From the NCBI GenBank assembly GCA_039105265.1, contig JAPFFF010000003.1, forward strand, positions 930,001-994,000: a DNA stretch of 64,000 nucleotides. Direction: 5' to 3'. This DNA comes from Tritrichomonas musculus. Taxonomy: Eukaryota > Parabasalia > Tritrichomonadida > Tritrichomonadidae. Every line of letters begins with the position of its first letter. Position 1 is the stretch's first letter. The notes under the pieces are model-generated. The model was given only the letters and a program-made list of their open reading frames with translations. It ran no database searches and had not been told where the DNA came from. Shown piece by piece: positions 52,371-61,998 of this stretch. The position numbers were made by a program, and so were the translations under genes.

Positions 52371-54158
52371 CTATTGAAGTTGGAATTTAACAAGATCTGC
52401 ATAAATGCCACCTTTTTTGATCAGTTCTTGATGACTTCCTTCTTCTGCGATTGCTCCATCTCTAAATACAAGAATTCTATCTGCATTCATAACAGTAGCA
52501 AGTCTGTGTGCAACAAGAATAGCTGTTTTTCCGTGTCTGAAGTTTTCTAAAGATTGTTGTACGAGACGTTCAGATTCAGTATCAAGTGCTGCTGTAGCTT
52601 CATCAAGGAGCAAAATTGGGGTATTAGCGAGAATAGCTCTAGAAATACAAATTCTTTGCTTTTGTCCGCCACTCAAAGAAGTTTGTTGAACTTCAGATTT
52701 ATAATTATTAGGCATTTCCATAATAAAGTTGTGAGCATTTCCAACTCTAGCTGCTTCAGCAACTTCTGCTTCAGTTGAACCTTCTGGATTTGCATATCTA
52801 ATGTTGTCAAGAATACTCATAGAGAATAATACTGGGCTTTGGGGAACGATGGAAATCTGAGATCGAATATAAACTGGTGATAATGTTTTCATGTCAACAT
52901 CATCAAGTAAAATAGTACCACTATCTATTTCATAAAATCTTTGAATTAACTGTAAAGTTGTTGATTTTCCGCAGCCACTTTCGCCAACAAAAGCAACTGT
53001 CTCACCAGGGTGAATGATGAAACTTAAGTTTTGAACTGCGTTTGTTTTAGCTGTAGCGTATTTGAATGTAACATCTCTGAATTCAATTTTTCCTTTGATC
53101 TCAGGAAGAGTTCCACCGACTTTTCTATCAACTTTTGGAGGGGTTTCAATGATATCGAGAAGTTTTGCTGCTGAAATAGTTGTTTTCTTGAAATCGTCGG
53201 AAAGTGTTAATGCAGAGCTAATACCAAGTGTTGCGAAAGAAAGGGACATTAAAATAATAAATAGATCACCTGGTTCGTATCCAAGTTCTGGTTTTGTTTG
53301 AATTAACCAAGAGGCGAAGTATAAAACGCCAGCTTGTGTTCCATTTAAAATAAGTGATATAAGGCCATCTTTAACTCCTTGAGCAATACTTGTCTTTTTG
53401 AAAACGTTATCTACGGATACAAGTTGTGACTTAAAAAGTTCAGATTCTTTTAATTCACAATCGAATGATTTAATTGTTCTGAATGAAGTTATAATTTCTT
53501 CTGCTTTTGATGCTGCTGCTGAAGCGCTTTCATTGTATTCAACCCAAATCTTATCAACTATTTTATCACCAAAGTAATAAACTAGACCTGCAAGGCAGAT
53601 TGTTCCAACTCCAATCAAAGCAGCCTGCCACATTGTGCAAAATGATAAAATAATACCTCCTAATGATTGAGCAAGCATCTGCAAAGCCGTGCAGAGTTTA
53701 TCGACAAATATTTCATGAATTAATGTAACATCTTGAGAAATACGTCCAACCATAACACCAGTTGGAACTCTATCAAAATATTCAATATCTTTTTCAAGAA
53801 AAGCACGAAATAGATTCCTTCTGAGGTCCCTCATGAAAGATGGATTTGCTGTAAATCTTAATTGCATGTTAATTCCCATGACCAAAAATTGTCCAATGGT
53901 AAAACCAATAAGTTTATAAATAATGGGTTTAAATTTATTTAAAAAATCAGTACCTCCTGCCATAACATTTACCATATCGCCCATGAAGAGGTTCATTAAT
54001 AGAGGCATAACTCCTGCTACAATAGCAAAAAATACAGTGAAAAATGCTAAAGCTTTGTTCGAAAAGTATTTTATAATTCTTCTGAATTCATGTCCTCTTG
54101 TGGTGCCCTCATATTCATCGAGGGATCCTTGCATTCTAAACATAGAAACTGGAGGCAT
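52371..54158 (-). CDS. ABC half transporter, ABCB (MDR/TAP) type
   Basis: 595 residues in TMD-NBD order. Six hydrophobic segments lie in about 30-330 (ALAFFTVFFAIVAGVMPLLM, IIYKLIGFTIGQFLVMGINM, etc.) with the conserved GVMVGRISQDV coupling-helix region. The nucleotide-binding domain covers about 350-590: Walker A GESGCGKST, Q-loop in IVPQSPVLF, signature LSGGQKQR, Walker B ILLLDEAT and H-loop ILVAHRL, all intact. Half transporters dimerise; the size matches ABCB-type peptide, lipid or drug exporters. No obvious targeting peptide precedes TM1. The exact substrate cannot be told. It is convergent with the chaperone gene, with 171 bp of poly-A/T between the stops. Confidence 0.93.
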   Translation of the reverse strand: MPPVSMFRMQGSLDEYEGTTRGHEFRRIIKYFSNKALAFFTVFFAIVAGVMPLLMNLFMGDMVNVMAGGTDFLNKFKPIIYKLIGFTIGQFLVMGINMQLRFTANPSFMRDLRRNLFRAFLEKDIEYFDRVPTGVMVGRISQDVTLIHEIFVDKLCTALQMLAQSLGGIILSFCTMWQAALIGVGTICLAGLVYYFGDKIVDKIWVEYNESASAAASKAEEIITSFRTIKSFDCELKESELFKSQLVSVDNVFKKTSIAQGVKDGLISLILNGTQAGVLYFASWLIQTKPELGYEPGDLFIILMSLSFATLGISSALTLSDDFKKTTISAAKLLDIIETPPKVDRKVGGTLPEIKGKIEFRDVTFKYATAKTNAVQNLSFIIHPGETVAFVGESGCGKSTTLQLIQRFYEIDSGTILLDDVDMKTLSPVYIRSQISIVPQSPVLFSMSILDNIRYANPEGSTEAEVAEAARVGNAHNFIMEMPNNYKSEVQQTSLSGGQKQRICISRAILANTPILLLDEATAALDTESERLVQQSLENFRHGKTAILVAHRLATVMNADRILVFRDGAIAEEGSHQELIKKGGIYADLVKFQLQ

Positions 54159-55778
54159 TTTAAAGTATTAGTACGATTTTATTTATATCTGTTATATAGA
54201 AAAAATTAAACTATTCAATTTTCTATTGAAAAATTAAATTATTATTTAATCAAATCAAGCCATGGTTTGAAAAGTTTTTGTATATGAGATTTTTAGAATA
54301 AATAAATCATTTGTAAAGTAAATATTGATTTAAACCTTATAGTAAAGTTGGTTACTCTGAAATTGAAAGAATGAATTCAATTATTACTCATTCAGAAAAA
54401 AAAAGAAATATTATTATGCATCAAAATTGCATTAAATATCATATTATTAATTCCTAGATTATAAAAAAACATCATGTAATAAACATTCAATTCAAAATAT
54501 TGAGAGAAGAGTATTGAAAATATTTTTCTTATTGAAAAGGATATAACTGTTTTAACAAAAAGTTGTTTATAAATCAAAATAAATAAATATGAAAAAGTGG
54601 GATTGGAGAAATTGTATTTCAATTCAAAAAAAAACTTTTTGACTGATGAAGAGTTGATGAAACTTTTAAAAGTTGGTTGTTTTTGTTTTTAATTATTTAT
54701 TTTTATTTGGTCATTCTTGTTTTTTTAATTTAAGATTTTATATAAAATAATATTTGTTTTCCTCCTATTTTTTTGGTTAAATGTAATCTCAAACGAAAAA
54801 CCGAAATAATGATTGTAGAAAAAAAAGCATAAAAAAAGATCAGATATGTCTGGTATTTCCGGGTTCTGGTCATTTTTTTTAGAAATCTTTAACTTGGATA
54901 TAGATATTATCATTTTTTGTATATTTTTTTATCTCTCAATCTTATTCAAATAAACTTTTTCGATATCTTTTTGAAAAGAATAAAAAAAAGACGATTGAAA
55001 GGTTTTGTTGAGTTTTTCTTAAATATATTCAATTTAATTGAGGAGAATTGAATACCAATATGTAACGGATTTGAACAATCCTGCTCATATATTCTTTAAT
55101 ATACTGCTAGATCATAACCATTTTCTCCTATAATTGGATTCTTTAAACCAAAATAGAACTTTTTTAAAAAGTCTTTCAAATTCTTGAACATTTAGTAATT
55201 TTTAACAGCTAGCTGTATAATTAAGAAAATGTGACATATTAAATAAGACATTAACCAAGACCCAGGCCAAATCAAACGAACTATTCTTTCAGAATAATGA
55301 GAAAGATAAAGAAAAAAATGATAAAAACTTTATTTCATGAACAATTTTTTTTACTTTGAAATCATTCCAATAAAAAAAAATGAAGAATAGCATTCCATCT
55401 TGTATTACATCCCATTTAGATTATTTATTATGATTTCATATCACATAAATGAAATTTCATTGATATGTTCATTGAATTCTTAAAAAAAAAAAAAAGAAAA
55501 AAGACTTCAATGATATCATTGAAGGCATTATAAATCCAAAAATCAACCATGTTTATTTTGACAATTGTATGTTTAACACTTAGTTCATCAAAGAAAGAAT
55601 TGAACTTTTTGTGGATTTTGATCATGATTATACTAGTAAAGAGTGAATTTTGAAAAAAGTTAGCCATCATTAATCAAGTCAAATCTGTAAAAAATAAAAA
55701 AAAAGGTAAATATGAAGTTTTTATAATAACCAATTTCAATATTATAATATTATTTTAATTTATTGTTAATACAAGCTA
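54159..55778. other. Gene-poor AT-rich stretch
   Basis: 1.6 kb with no gene that can be supported. Short minus-strand frames (for example 55428-55670) give hydrophobic, low-complexity peptides and may be relics. Several A/T homopolymers occur. Confidence 0.45.
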
Positions 55779-56901
55779 TTAAATCATTGATATCTGAAGT
55801 TTTTTAGGGACATTTACACTTTGGTGTATATCAATACTATTCTCTTCAGGTATACAAAAAACAATATTTGGACTTTTAAGTGTATAAATAGGTTTCTTTG
55901 TTTCTTTAAAAACAAAACCGTCAAATAATTCTATTATTAATTCCCACTTATTTCTACTCGTTATGGTATTATACCATAACGGTGCAAATGTAGGCTTGTT
56001 ATATCTCGATAATCGATATCAATTATCAGTACGTTTTTTGATATTGATAACAAAATTATAAATTTGATAATCGATCTCGATATCAAATATCGAGAAAAAT
56101 TTTGATATCAAGAAAAAAAATTAAACGTGATAAAACGCAAAAGTTTCAAAAAAACGTATTTTAAATAATTCAGCTATTTTTATACAAATATGCTATTTAT
56201 ATGAATTACAAATTTGTTATTATATAAATGTAATATTTTTAATATTATATTTAAGATAAAAATCTACTTTTTAAAATTTTTTTGTAAGATAATGGTATTT
56301 TTAAAATGATCGTTATGCTCTCAATTTTATTTTCTTTATTCGCCTTCGATGCTTAATCATTTTATGGTGCTTTAATTTATTCATAGGAGATAAAACAAAT
56401 ATGTGAAAATCTGACCAATTGACACATAAGATCTTGGATGATTATTTTCTATGAATTTCATAACTTTTTGAATGCTTTCATTGAATTGCATTAATTTTTT
56501 TAAACATTTTGAAATTAACATTTATTGATTATAAATTAAATAAAATAATTATTCATATATTACTTATTAGTTAAAACTCTTTATTTTTGTTTTTCATTAA
56601 TTTTTATTTGAGAAAAATGTAGATAATGTCTAAAAATGCAATGTTTAGCAATTATCTTTGGAACATATGCTAAAAATTTTAATTTTTTTACTGTATTAAT
56701 TTTTATATATGATGTGTAATAACATATATAACTCGCTAACATTTTTGAAGAAAATAGTTTGGTTTTATTACGTTTAAAAAATTTCGAAAGTATTCAAATA
56801 TTTGAGAAATAAAAAATTCAAAATTATTTGTTTTAAATAAATTTAAACTTATAAAAAACGAGAATATATGTTTTATATAAGTTATATATTATTTTACAAA
56901 T

Positions 56902-57732
56902 CAGGGATGGCTACCGAGATCAGTTTTTACCGTTTACCGGAATGCTACTGGTAAACAGTAAATACTGGTATTTTTTTTGGAGTATTAAGTATATACCGGT
57001 AAATACGTTTAAAATAACCGCCGGTAAAAATTTCGTACCGATTTTTTTCATAAAAGTAGTAAAATGTATTTTTTTATGATTACTGGTAATTACCGGTAAT
57101 TCTATATTGATATAATAATTATAATTTTTAGTTAAAATTTTAAGCTATGACATTGAATATTTTTTTAGGCTTAAGATAATTAAGGTACAAATCCAGTACG
57201 TTTAGTAACCGCAATTTTTTTTGACATTCTCAAAGAATAAGATGACATGTTAAATAAAAAACGATTATTTTCATCCATTTCATATAACATGTCATAAAGT
57301 TTGTTTAAATTGTAAAATAAGTGTCAAAAACAAACCTAGTCAATTTAAACTTTTTCAGAGACATGCAACTATTCAAATAATAAACGTTCTCCTATTCAAA
57401 AAATAACGTACTGGATTTGTACCTTAAATATAAAATAGAATTTATATAATGAAATAAAATAAAATTATATAATGAAACTGGTATTCTAATTTGACATTAT
57501 AACAAGCATCAAACATATTTAATTTAGAATGATTTTTTGAAAAGTATGTTATAATATCATCAAAAAATAAATACCGATGTTTTACTGAAAGCTTCACTTC
57601 ATTCCCGGTAACATTTCTCCCGGTAAATCGGTAAGTGTACTGGTATTACCATATACTGGCAGTTTTAAAGGTAATACAGGTACGGTAGAGAACGTTTAAA
57701 TGTTTACCGATTAGTAACGGTAACCATCCCTG
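56902..57732. mobile_element. Inner hAT-like element with 8-bp duplication TTACAAAT
   Basis: Perfect octamers TTACAAAT (56894-56901 and 57733-57740) flank ends that read CAGGGATGGCTACCGAGATC and, reverse-complemented from the right, CAGGGATGGTTACCGTTACT. CAGGG(A/G)TGG termini with 8-bp duplication are diagnostic of hAT transposons. Subterminal DNA is full of ACCGGTAA/TACTGGTA words, the usual transposase-binding repeats. No open frame codes for a transposase. It is nested in the element at 55991-57957 and hosts another one at 57184-57423. Confidence 0.9.
57184..57423. mobile_element. 240-bp innermost MITE, 19-bp perfect inverted ends, TTAA (or TA) flanks
   Basis: GGTACAAATCCAGTACGTT at the left end is exactly inverted at the right end (57405-57423), and TTAA borders both sides (57180-57183 and 57424-57427). 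TTAA suggests piggyBac-type insertion. Because the tract is TTAAGG..CCTTAA, a TA-type (Tc1/mariner) insertion with a slightly longer end is equally possible. Inside is a further perfect 11-bp inverted repeat (ATGACATGTTA at 57242-57252 against 57285-57295). No coding capacity. Identical ends point to a comparatively recent insertion. Confidence 0.8.
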
Positions 57733-58417
57733 TTACAAATAGACAAATAACATCTAATCATTTTTAGCAAGTGAAAAAAGACTGATAATGATTGGTAATC
57801 AATAATCGTTATCACATTTACAATATTTTTCATATAATATTTCCTCTTTGGTTAACGATTTCCTGAGAATATCGATATTAAGTTTACAAACTGATAATGG
57901 ATTATCAAGATTAAAAAAGTGTCAATTTTGATATCGATTCTCAAAATAACATGCCTATGCAAATGAGTACTTATTTCTTTAACTTGAGGATAAATTTCTC
58001 CCTTTGAAAAATTGTAAATAACATTTCATAGGTCAATTTTCATATACAAACTAATAGCGTTTTATAAAGTTTATTTCCAAAAAAGGTTGTATTATAGGAA
58101 TAAGATTTTGGCACTAGTTTATCAAAATAATCAAATATTTCTTTTGGACATTTGCTTAATTGTTGATAGGCTTGTTAATTTCCGATATCGATTTTCCATT
58201 TATTGGCATTGATGGAATCATTTGAAATGATTACATGCAAACTTATAGAAAACAGCATAAAATGAAGTAGATGCAACTTTTGATAGATGTTGCTTCAAAA
58301 AATATATATGGTTTGAATTACTTCAAGTGAAATTGCTCTTCATTGTTCACAACAGCCAAATGTTTGGTGAACCAAATATCGTAAATAGGTGGGATGGTCC
58401 ATTTTGTTGAGCCTTGA

Positions 58418-58537
58418 TGAAGATAAATGTTGCTTCACAGATTCAACTGTGTGAACCTATAAATTATCATATTAGATCAATATTTCTGCTTTTTATTATT
58501 ATTATCAATAATATCTGTGAAGCAACATTTATCTTCA
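58418..58537. repeat. 120-bp fold-back with 25-bp perfect arms
   Basis: A 25-base arm (58418-58442, core AAATGTTGCTTCACAGAT) is exactly inverted at 58513-58537, separated by a 70-bp A/T-rich loop. A shorter related word, ATGTTGCTTCA, recurs nearby at about 58286-58296. No flanking duplication is evident, so it could be a terminal-inverted-repeat relic or a long hairpin. Confidence 0.75.
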
Positions 58538-58920
58538 CCAAGAAATAATGACAAAGTACATGAATGTGCAATAAATCTTCTTAATGAATTAAAAGATATC
58601 ATCTATCAAAGTTCGATGAAAAATATTGAAGAAAAAAATCTTTTACTAGGTAATATTCTTGATAAAATATATTCGAACGATGATCAAAAACAAATTGCCC
58701 AAGAAATAACAATTCCAGTATTTTCAAAATTGATTTTTTGTTATTCAGTAAATAATCTGTATTAACTTTAATTAATTCCTGAAGAAATAAATGATAACTT
58801 GGGAGAGCATAGGAAGGACACTTATAAGAGCCCAGAATCCATCACTACATAATTGTAACCAAAATTTCTTTGGAGAAGCTCAACTTAGCAACAATATCAT
58901 CACATTTAAATGAACTAAGT
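58517..58920 (+). pseudogene. Coding remnant on the plus strand, unrecognised
   Basis: From the right arm of the fold-back a helical, protein-like frame without an ATG runs to 58765 (pieces such as HECAINLLNELKDIIYQSS and KIYSNDDQKQIAQEI). Further protein-like sequence continues in other frames to about 58915 (FFGEAQLSNNIITFK). It has no credible start and is broken, so it is read as a relic. The parent family is unknown. Confidence 0.35.
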
Positions 58921-58925
58921 AAACC

Positions 58926-58948
58926 TTTTTTTTTTTTTTTTTTTTTTT
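58926..58948. repeat. Poly-T tract (23 bp)
   Basis: Uninterrupted run of 23 T residues on the plus strand in the gene-poor region. Confidence 0.95.
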
Positions 58949-59019
58949 GTGCTAGTGTAATTGAACTCGAATTAGGACTCATCACTTGTCAGAGCAAACA
59001 AGAAATTTTTTTTTGATGC

Positions 59020-59110
59020 ATCTTAGGTGGATATAGCTTCTAATTTCTGAATGAAAAACTTGTTTCCATTATTTGATAAGAATAATGAGAAAGCTATATC
59101 CACCTAAGAT
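59020..59110. repeat. 91-bp fold-back with 20-bp perfect arms
   Basis: ATCTTAGGTGGATATAGCTT at 59020-59039 is exactly inverted at 59091-59110. Reading TA as target site gives ends GGTGGATATAGCTT flanked by TA, as in a tiny Tc1/mariner-type MITE; no longer duplication is seen. The 51-bp interior is A/T-rich and non-coding. Confidence 0.75.
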
Positions 59111-59214
59111 GTAAGTTTTTCATACTCGAAAAACATTTGAGATGGGAAAGGATAATCGACAATGCATCTCCTGAAATTCATATTATCATTCTAGCTGTGA
59201 TATGTGGAAGTTTT

Positions 59215-59216
<2 letters not shown>

Positions 59217-59245
<29 letters not shown>
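59217..59245. repeat. Poly-T tract (29 bp)
   Basis: Uninterrupted run of 29 T residues, the longest homopolymer in the window; likely length-variable. Confidence 0.95.
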
Positions 59246-60642
59246 GAGGATTGAATCATCATCCATTTCATAACTTTGTCTTTTAGAGTTTTTTTGATTC
59301 AAATGATTACTCTTAGAAATGATAGTGATTGATCATGATGTTCATTTAGCTATTTTTATATTTAGTTATTCCAAATAAGTCTAAAGATTATTTTATCAAT
59401 TATTTTAAAGAATGTAATGAATATGGGAGATGATACTATCATTGACAAGGAAGAATGAATATATATTATTTTGTTAAGAACATAATAATGGATATATTTC
59501 ATACTTTTTCAACCAATATTAGTTCTATTCAGGATTATAAATGATTTGAATGATCAATTAAAACTTATGACCACAATTTATACTTCATAATTAGGATTCT
59601 TTTGGATCAATATGCTTTTTTTTTGATCATAATAAGTTCTAGTTTAATGATTCAAAATCTTTAAACTGTTTTTAATATACAAAGTTTTTTTCTTATAATA
59701 GAATAAATAAATGTTTGCCACAATTCTTTTGTGATTTTGAAATCACAAACAATGAGTATTGATAGATTGGCTTTCAAATATATGAATATCAATGAAAAAA
59801 AAATTGATAGAATATCAAATAACTTTGAATAAAATTAAATGATTTCAAATTTCTTTCCAATTTGGAAAACACAAACATGGAATATCACATAAGTAGTACA
59901 CACTGGTCAGTTTCAGTAGGGGACACCTATGAATAATACATGTATTTCACATCATTTGCAAATTGTTCTCACATGCAAATTAATCTTACTAATCAAATCT
60001 TTTTCATCTTCTTTATTTTATCAAATACAATTTGACTAAAAAGACAACTTACAATCATGGAAACCTTGCAGATGAACACCATTCCCATATTTATGATTTA
60101 CAAATTAATGAGAATGATTTTCAAGATACAAAAAATTCAAGCCAACGACAATTCGACAATGATGAATATTATTTTTCTTATGTAAGTCGTCATATTTGGT
60201 AATGCGCAATCGTCTGCCTGTCATTTTCTTCTATACTTCGTCCTCGAATGCTCATAACTTTTTGCTCCTTTTTTTAACTAATTTGAAGATGAAATTTAAT
60301 TCAAAATGTTCTTTTCAGAAAAAGTGGGTAGATATTAGTGAGCAAATACTAATATCTCTATCAATTTTATTAATTTTAAGATCTAAGAACTATAGTTTAC
60401 CAAATTGGCTAATAATTTTATCATATTACATTAAAAATTCATATAGTACTACATCCTCAATATCAAATGAAAAGTAATTTCAAATATTTACTAATTTTTT
60501 TAGCAAATTGTAAAGATATTAAACATAAGGTTGACATTTTACAAAATTAAAATTTTAATGAAGATTTTATTCAATGATTAATATATCAATAATTGAAAAA
60601 AAAGACTTGAAATTGATAAATATTTACTACAGTTTATTAAAT
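59246..60642. other. Gene-poor stretch with weak coding relics
   Basis: 1.4 kb without an intact gene. Around 60000-60200 one plus-strand frame without a start reads protein-like (GNLADEHHSHIYDLQINEND), ending at about 60201. Another starting only from a TTG covers 60196-60477 and is hydrophobic. Both are best read as remnants. The last 100 bp are the 3' flank of the histone H3 gene, with no histone-type hairpin. Confidence 0.4.
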
Positions 60643-61059
60643 TTAGTTTCTTTCGCCACGGATTCTTTGGGCGAGTTGAACATCACGTTCCATAATTGTG
60701 ACACGGTTAGCATGGATAGCACAAAGGTTTGTGTCTTCGAAAAGACCAACAAGGTATGCTTCAGATGCTTCTTGAAGAGCTGCGATAGCTGATGATTGGA
60801 AACGAAGATCTCCACGGAATCCTGATGCAATTTCACGAACAAGTCTTTGGAATGGGAGCTTACGGATAAGAAGATCTGTGCTCTTTTGATATTTTCTGAT
60901 TTCTCTGAGGGCAACGGTACCTGGTCTGAAACGATGTTGCTTCTTTGCACCTTGTGAATCAACAACTGGTGTTGACTTACGTGCAGCCTTGGCACCGAGT
61001 GACTTACGTGGGGTCTTACCACCGGTTGATTTACGAGCGGTTTGCTTAGTACGAGCCAT
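60643..61059 (-). CDS. H3: Histone H3
   Basis: 138 residues against the usual 135-136. The N-tail is conserved through [14 protein letters not shown] (Lys4, Lys9, Ser10, Lys14 present) and then deviates: [20 protein letters not shown] then [19 protein letters not shown]. Compare the usual [20 protein letters not shown] and VKKPHRYRPGT. The ARKS context around Lys27 is kept. The core is close to canonical ([11 protein letters not shown], then [35 protein letters not shown]) but has small changes and ends ERN. It packages DNA with H4 in the nucleosome tetramer. It is divergent with H4 across a 343-bp shared promoter. An initiator-like TCATTTTTT lies about 22 bp upstream of the ATG on the minus strand. 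Confidence 0.98.
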   Translation of the reverse strand: MARTKQTARKSTGGKTPRKSLGAKAARKSTPVVDSQGAKKQHRFRPGTVALREIRKYQKSTDLLIRKLPFQRLVREIASGFRGDLRFQSSAIAALQEASEAYLVGLFEDTNLCAIHANRVTIMERDVQLAQRIRGERN

Positions 61060-61100
61060 TTTGAATACTTTTAAAAAATGACCTGATTGAAAATTTTAGA

Positions 61101-61113
61101 AAAAGGCGGGGAA
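61101..61113 (-). promoter_or_regulatory. GGCGGGGAA element near H3
   Basis: AAAAGGCGGGGAA, read on the minus strand as TTCCCCGCCTTTT, begins 42 bp upstream of the H3 ATG. It is an E2F-like word with one extra G compared with the GGCGGGAA consensus, and is repeated at the H4 end. Confidence 0.55.
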
Positions 61114-61225
61114 TATTTGTAAAATAAACACACCAATTTATACCTCAAAATTTTAAATGGCATCGGAAAATGCTTAATACAACGATTTTTGTAGTGTAAA
61201 ATGACATTCATTATTTTTCAAAGGA

Positions 61226-61235
61226 TTTTCGCGCC
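61226..61235 (+). promoter_or_regulatory. E2F-type site TTTTCGCGCC
   Basis: TTTTCGCGCC lies near the middle of the divergent histone promoter and matches the E2F/DP consensus TTTSGCGC. It is one of very few CpG-containing GC-rich words in the intergenic DNA of this window. Confidence 0.6.
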
Positions 61236-61366
61236 ATTTTTTTTTTTAAACTTTAGCGCCTTTCGTTTGAAATGCCGATTTATCCCCTTAAAAACTTAAT
61301 ACTCCAAAAAGTATACCATTTTATTCCCTTATTTTTTAAAGATATATTTTCATAAACATTTGAATT

Positions 61367-61380
61367 AAAAAGGCGGGGAA
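61367..61380 (+). promoter_or_regulatory. GGCGGGGAA element near H4
   Basis: AAAAAGGCGGGGAA lies 22 bp upstream of the H4 ATG and just before the TCATTTT initiator-like word. It is the second copy of the element at 61101-61113 and is in the same strand orientation, hence opposite relative to its gene. Confidence 0.55.
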
Positions 61381-61399
61381 ATCATCTAAGTCATTTTAA

Positions 61400-61708
<309 letters not shown>

Positions 61709-61781
61709 AATTGATTGTATTTTATATTTTTTACCCTTTATATTTATTTTTTTTATTTCTAGTTTTGTGTTTTTTTATATG

Positions 61782-61818
61782 CTTTGATCAAAATCTAGCA
61801 GATTTTTTATGATCAAAG
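61782..61818 (+). terminator. Inverted repeat 3' of H4 (possible 3'-end hairpin)
   Basis: CTTTGATCA at 61782-61790 pairs with TGATCAAAG at 61810-61818, with inner ATCT/AGAT pairing around AGC. It lies 73 bp after the H4 stop. It does not match the animal histone stem-loop (6-bp stem, 4-nt loop), so it may be a structure in the 3' UTR or mere chance; a 20-A run follows at 61861-61880. Confidence 0.35.
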
Positions 61819-61998
61819 AAAAAATTTCAATTGAAATCATCCACTTTTTCATAAATCATCAAAAAAAAAAAAAAAAAAAACAAATATTCGAGTTTATAAC
61901 AATGCAAATTAATGATTTAATATTAACAATAAAATATAAATAATATATGTAATAATATAAACAATATATATATAAAATCTATAATGGAAACAAAAACT

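Larger units (their letters stand above)
55991..57957. mobile_element. Outer hAT-like element with 8-bp duplication TGCAAATG
   Basis: Identical octamers TGCAAATG flank the element (55983-55990 and 57958-57965). Ends are inverted: the left begins TAGGCTTGTTATATCTCGAT and the right, reverse-complemented, TAGGCATGTTATTTTGAGAA, both followed by ATCGATATCAA. Subterminal zones are packed with GATATC/TATCGA words, as hAT ends are. The element's own DNA is about 1.13 kb after removing the 831-bp inner element and its duplication. No transposase frame is left, so it is non-autonomous or decayed. It must predate the inner insertion. Confidence 0.8.
55779..58180 (-). pseudogene. Decayed coding fragment split by a nested transposon insertion
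   Basis: Minus-strand protein-like sequence lies on both sides of the element at 55991-57957. On the left side the last about 65 codons are clean and end at 55779 (pieces such as KWELIIELFDGFVFKE and KSPNIVFCIPEENSIDIH). On the right side, about 57966-58180, there is further coherent but broken sequence (for example CPKEIFDYFDKLVPKS). The hAT-like element appears to have inserted into this sequence. The parent family is not recognised, so host gene versus mobile-element origin is open. Confidence 0.45.

Noticed and set aside
55428-55670. 80-codon minus-strand frame as a gene
   Set aside because: Low-complexity Phe/Ile/Asn composition with a poly-Phe run from an A-tract; no domain and no neighbour context.
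60196-60477. 93-codon plus-strand frame as a gene
   Set aside because: It has no ATG near its start, is hydrophobic low-complexity sequence, and lies among other relic frames.
61782-61818. Canonical animal-type histone 3' stem-loop
   Set aside because: The inverted repeat is longer, has a different loop and lacks the conserved sequence; H3 has none, so it is only listed as a weak hairpin.
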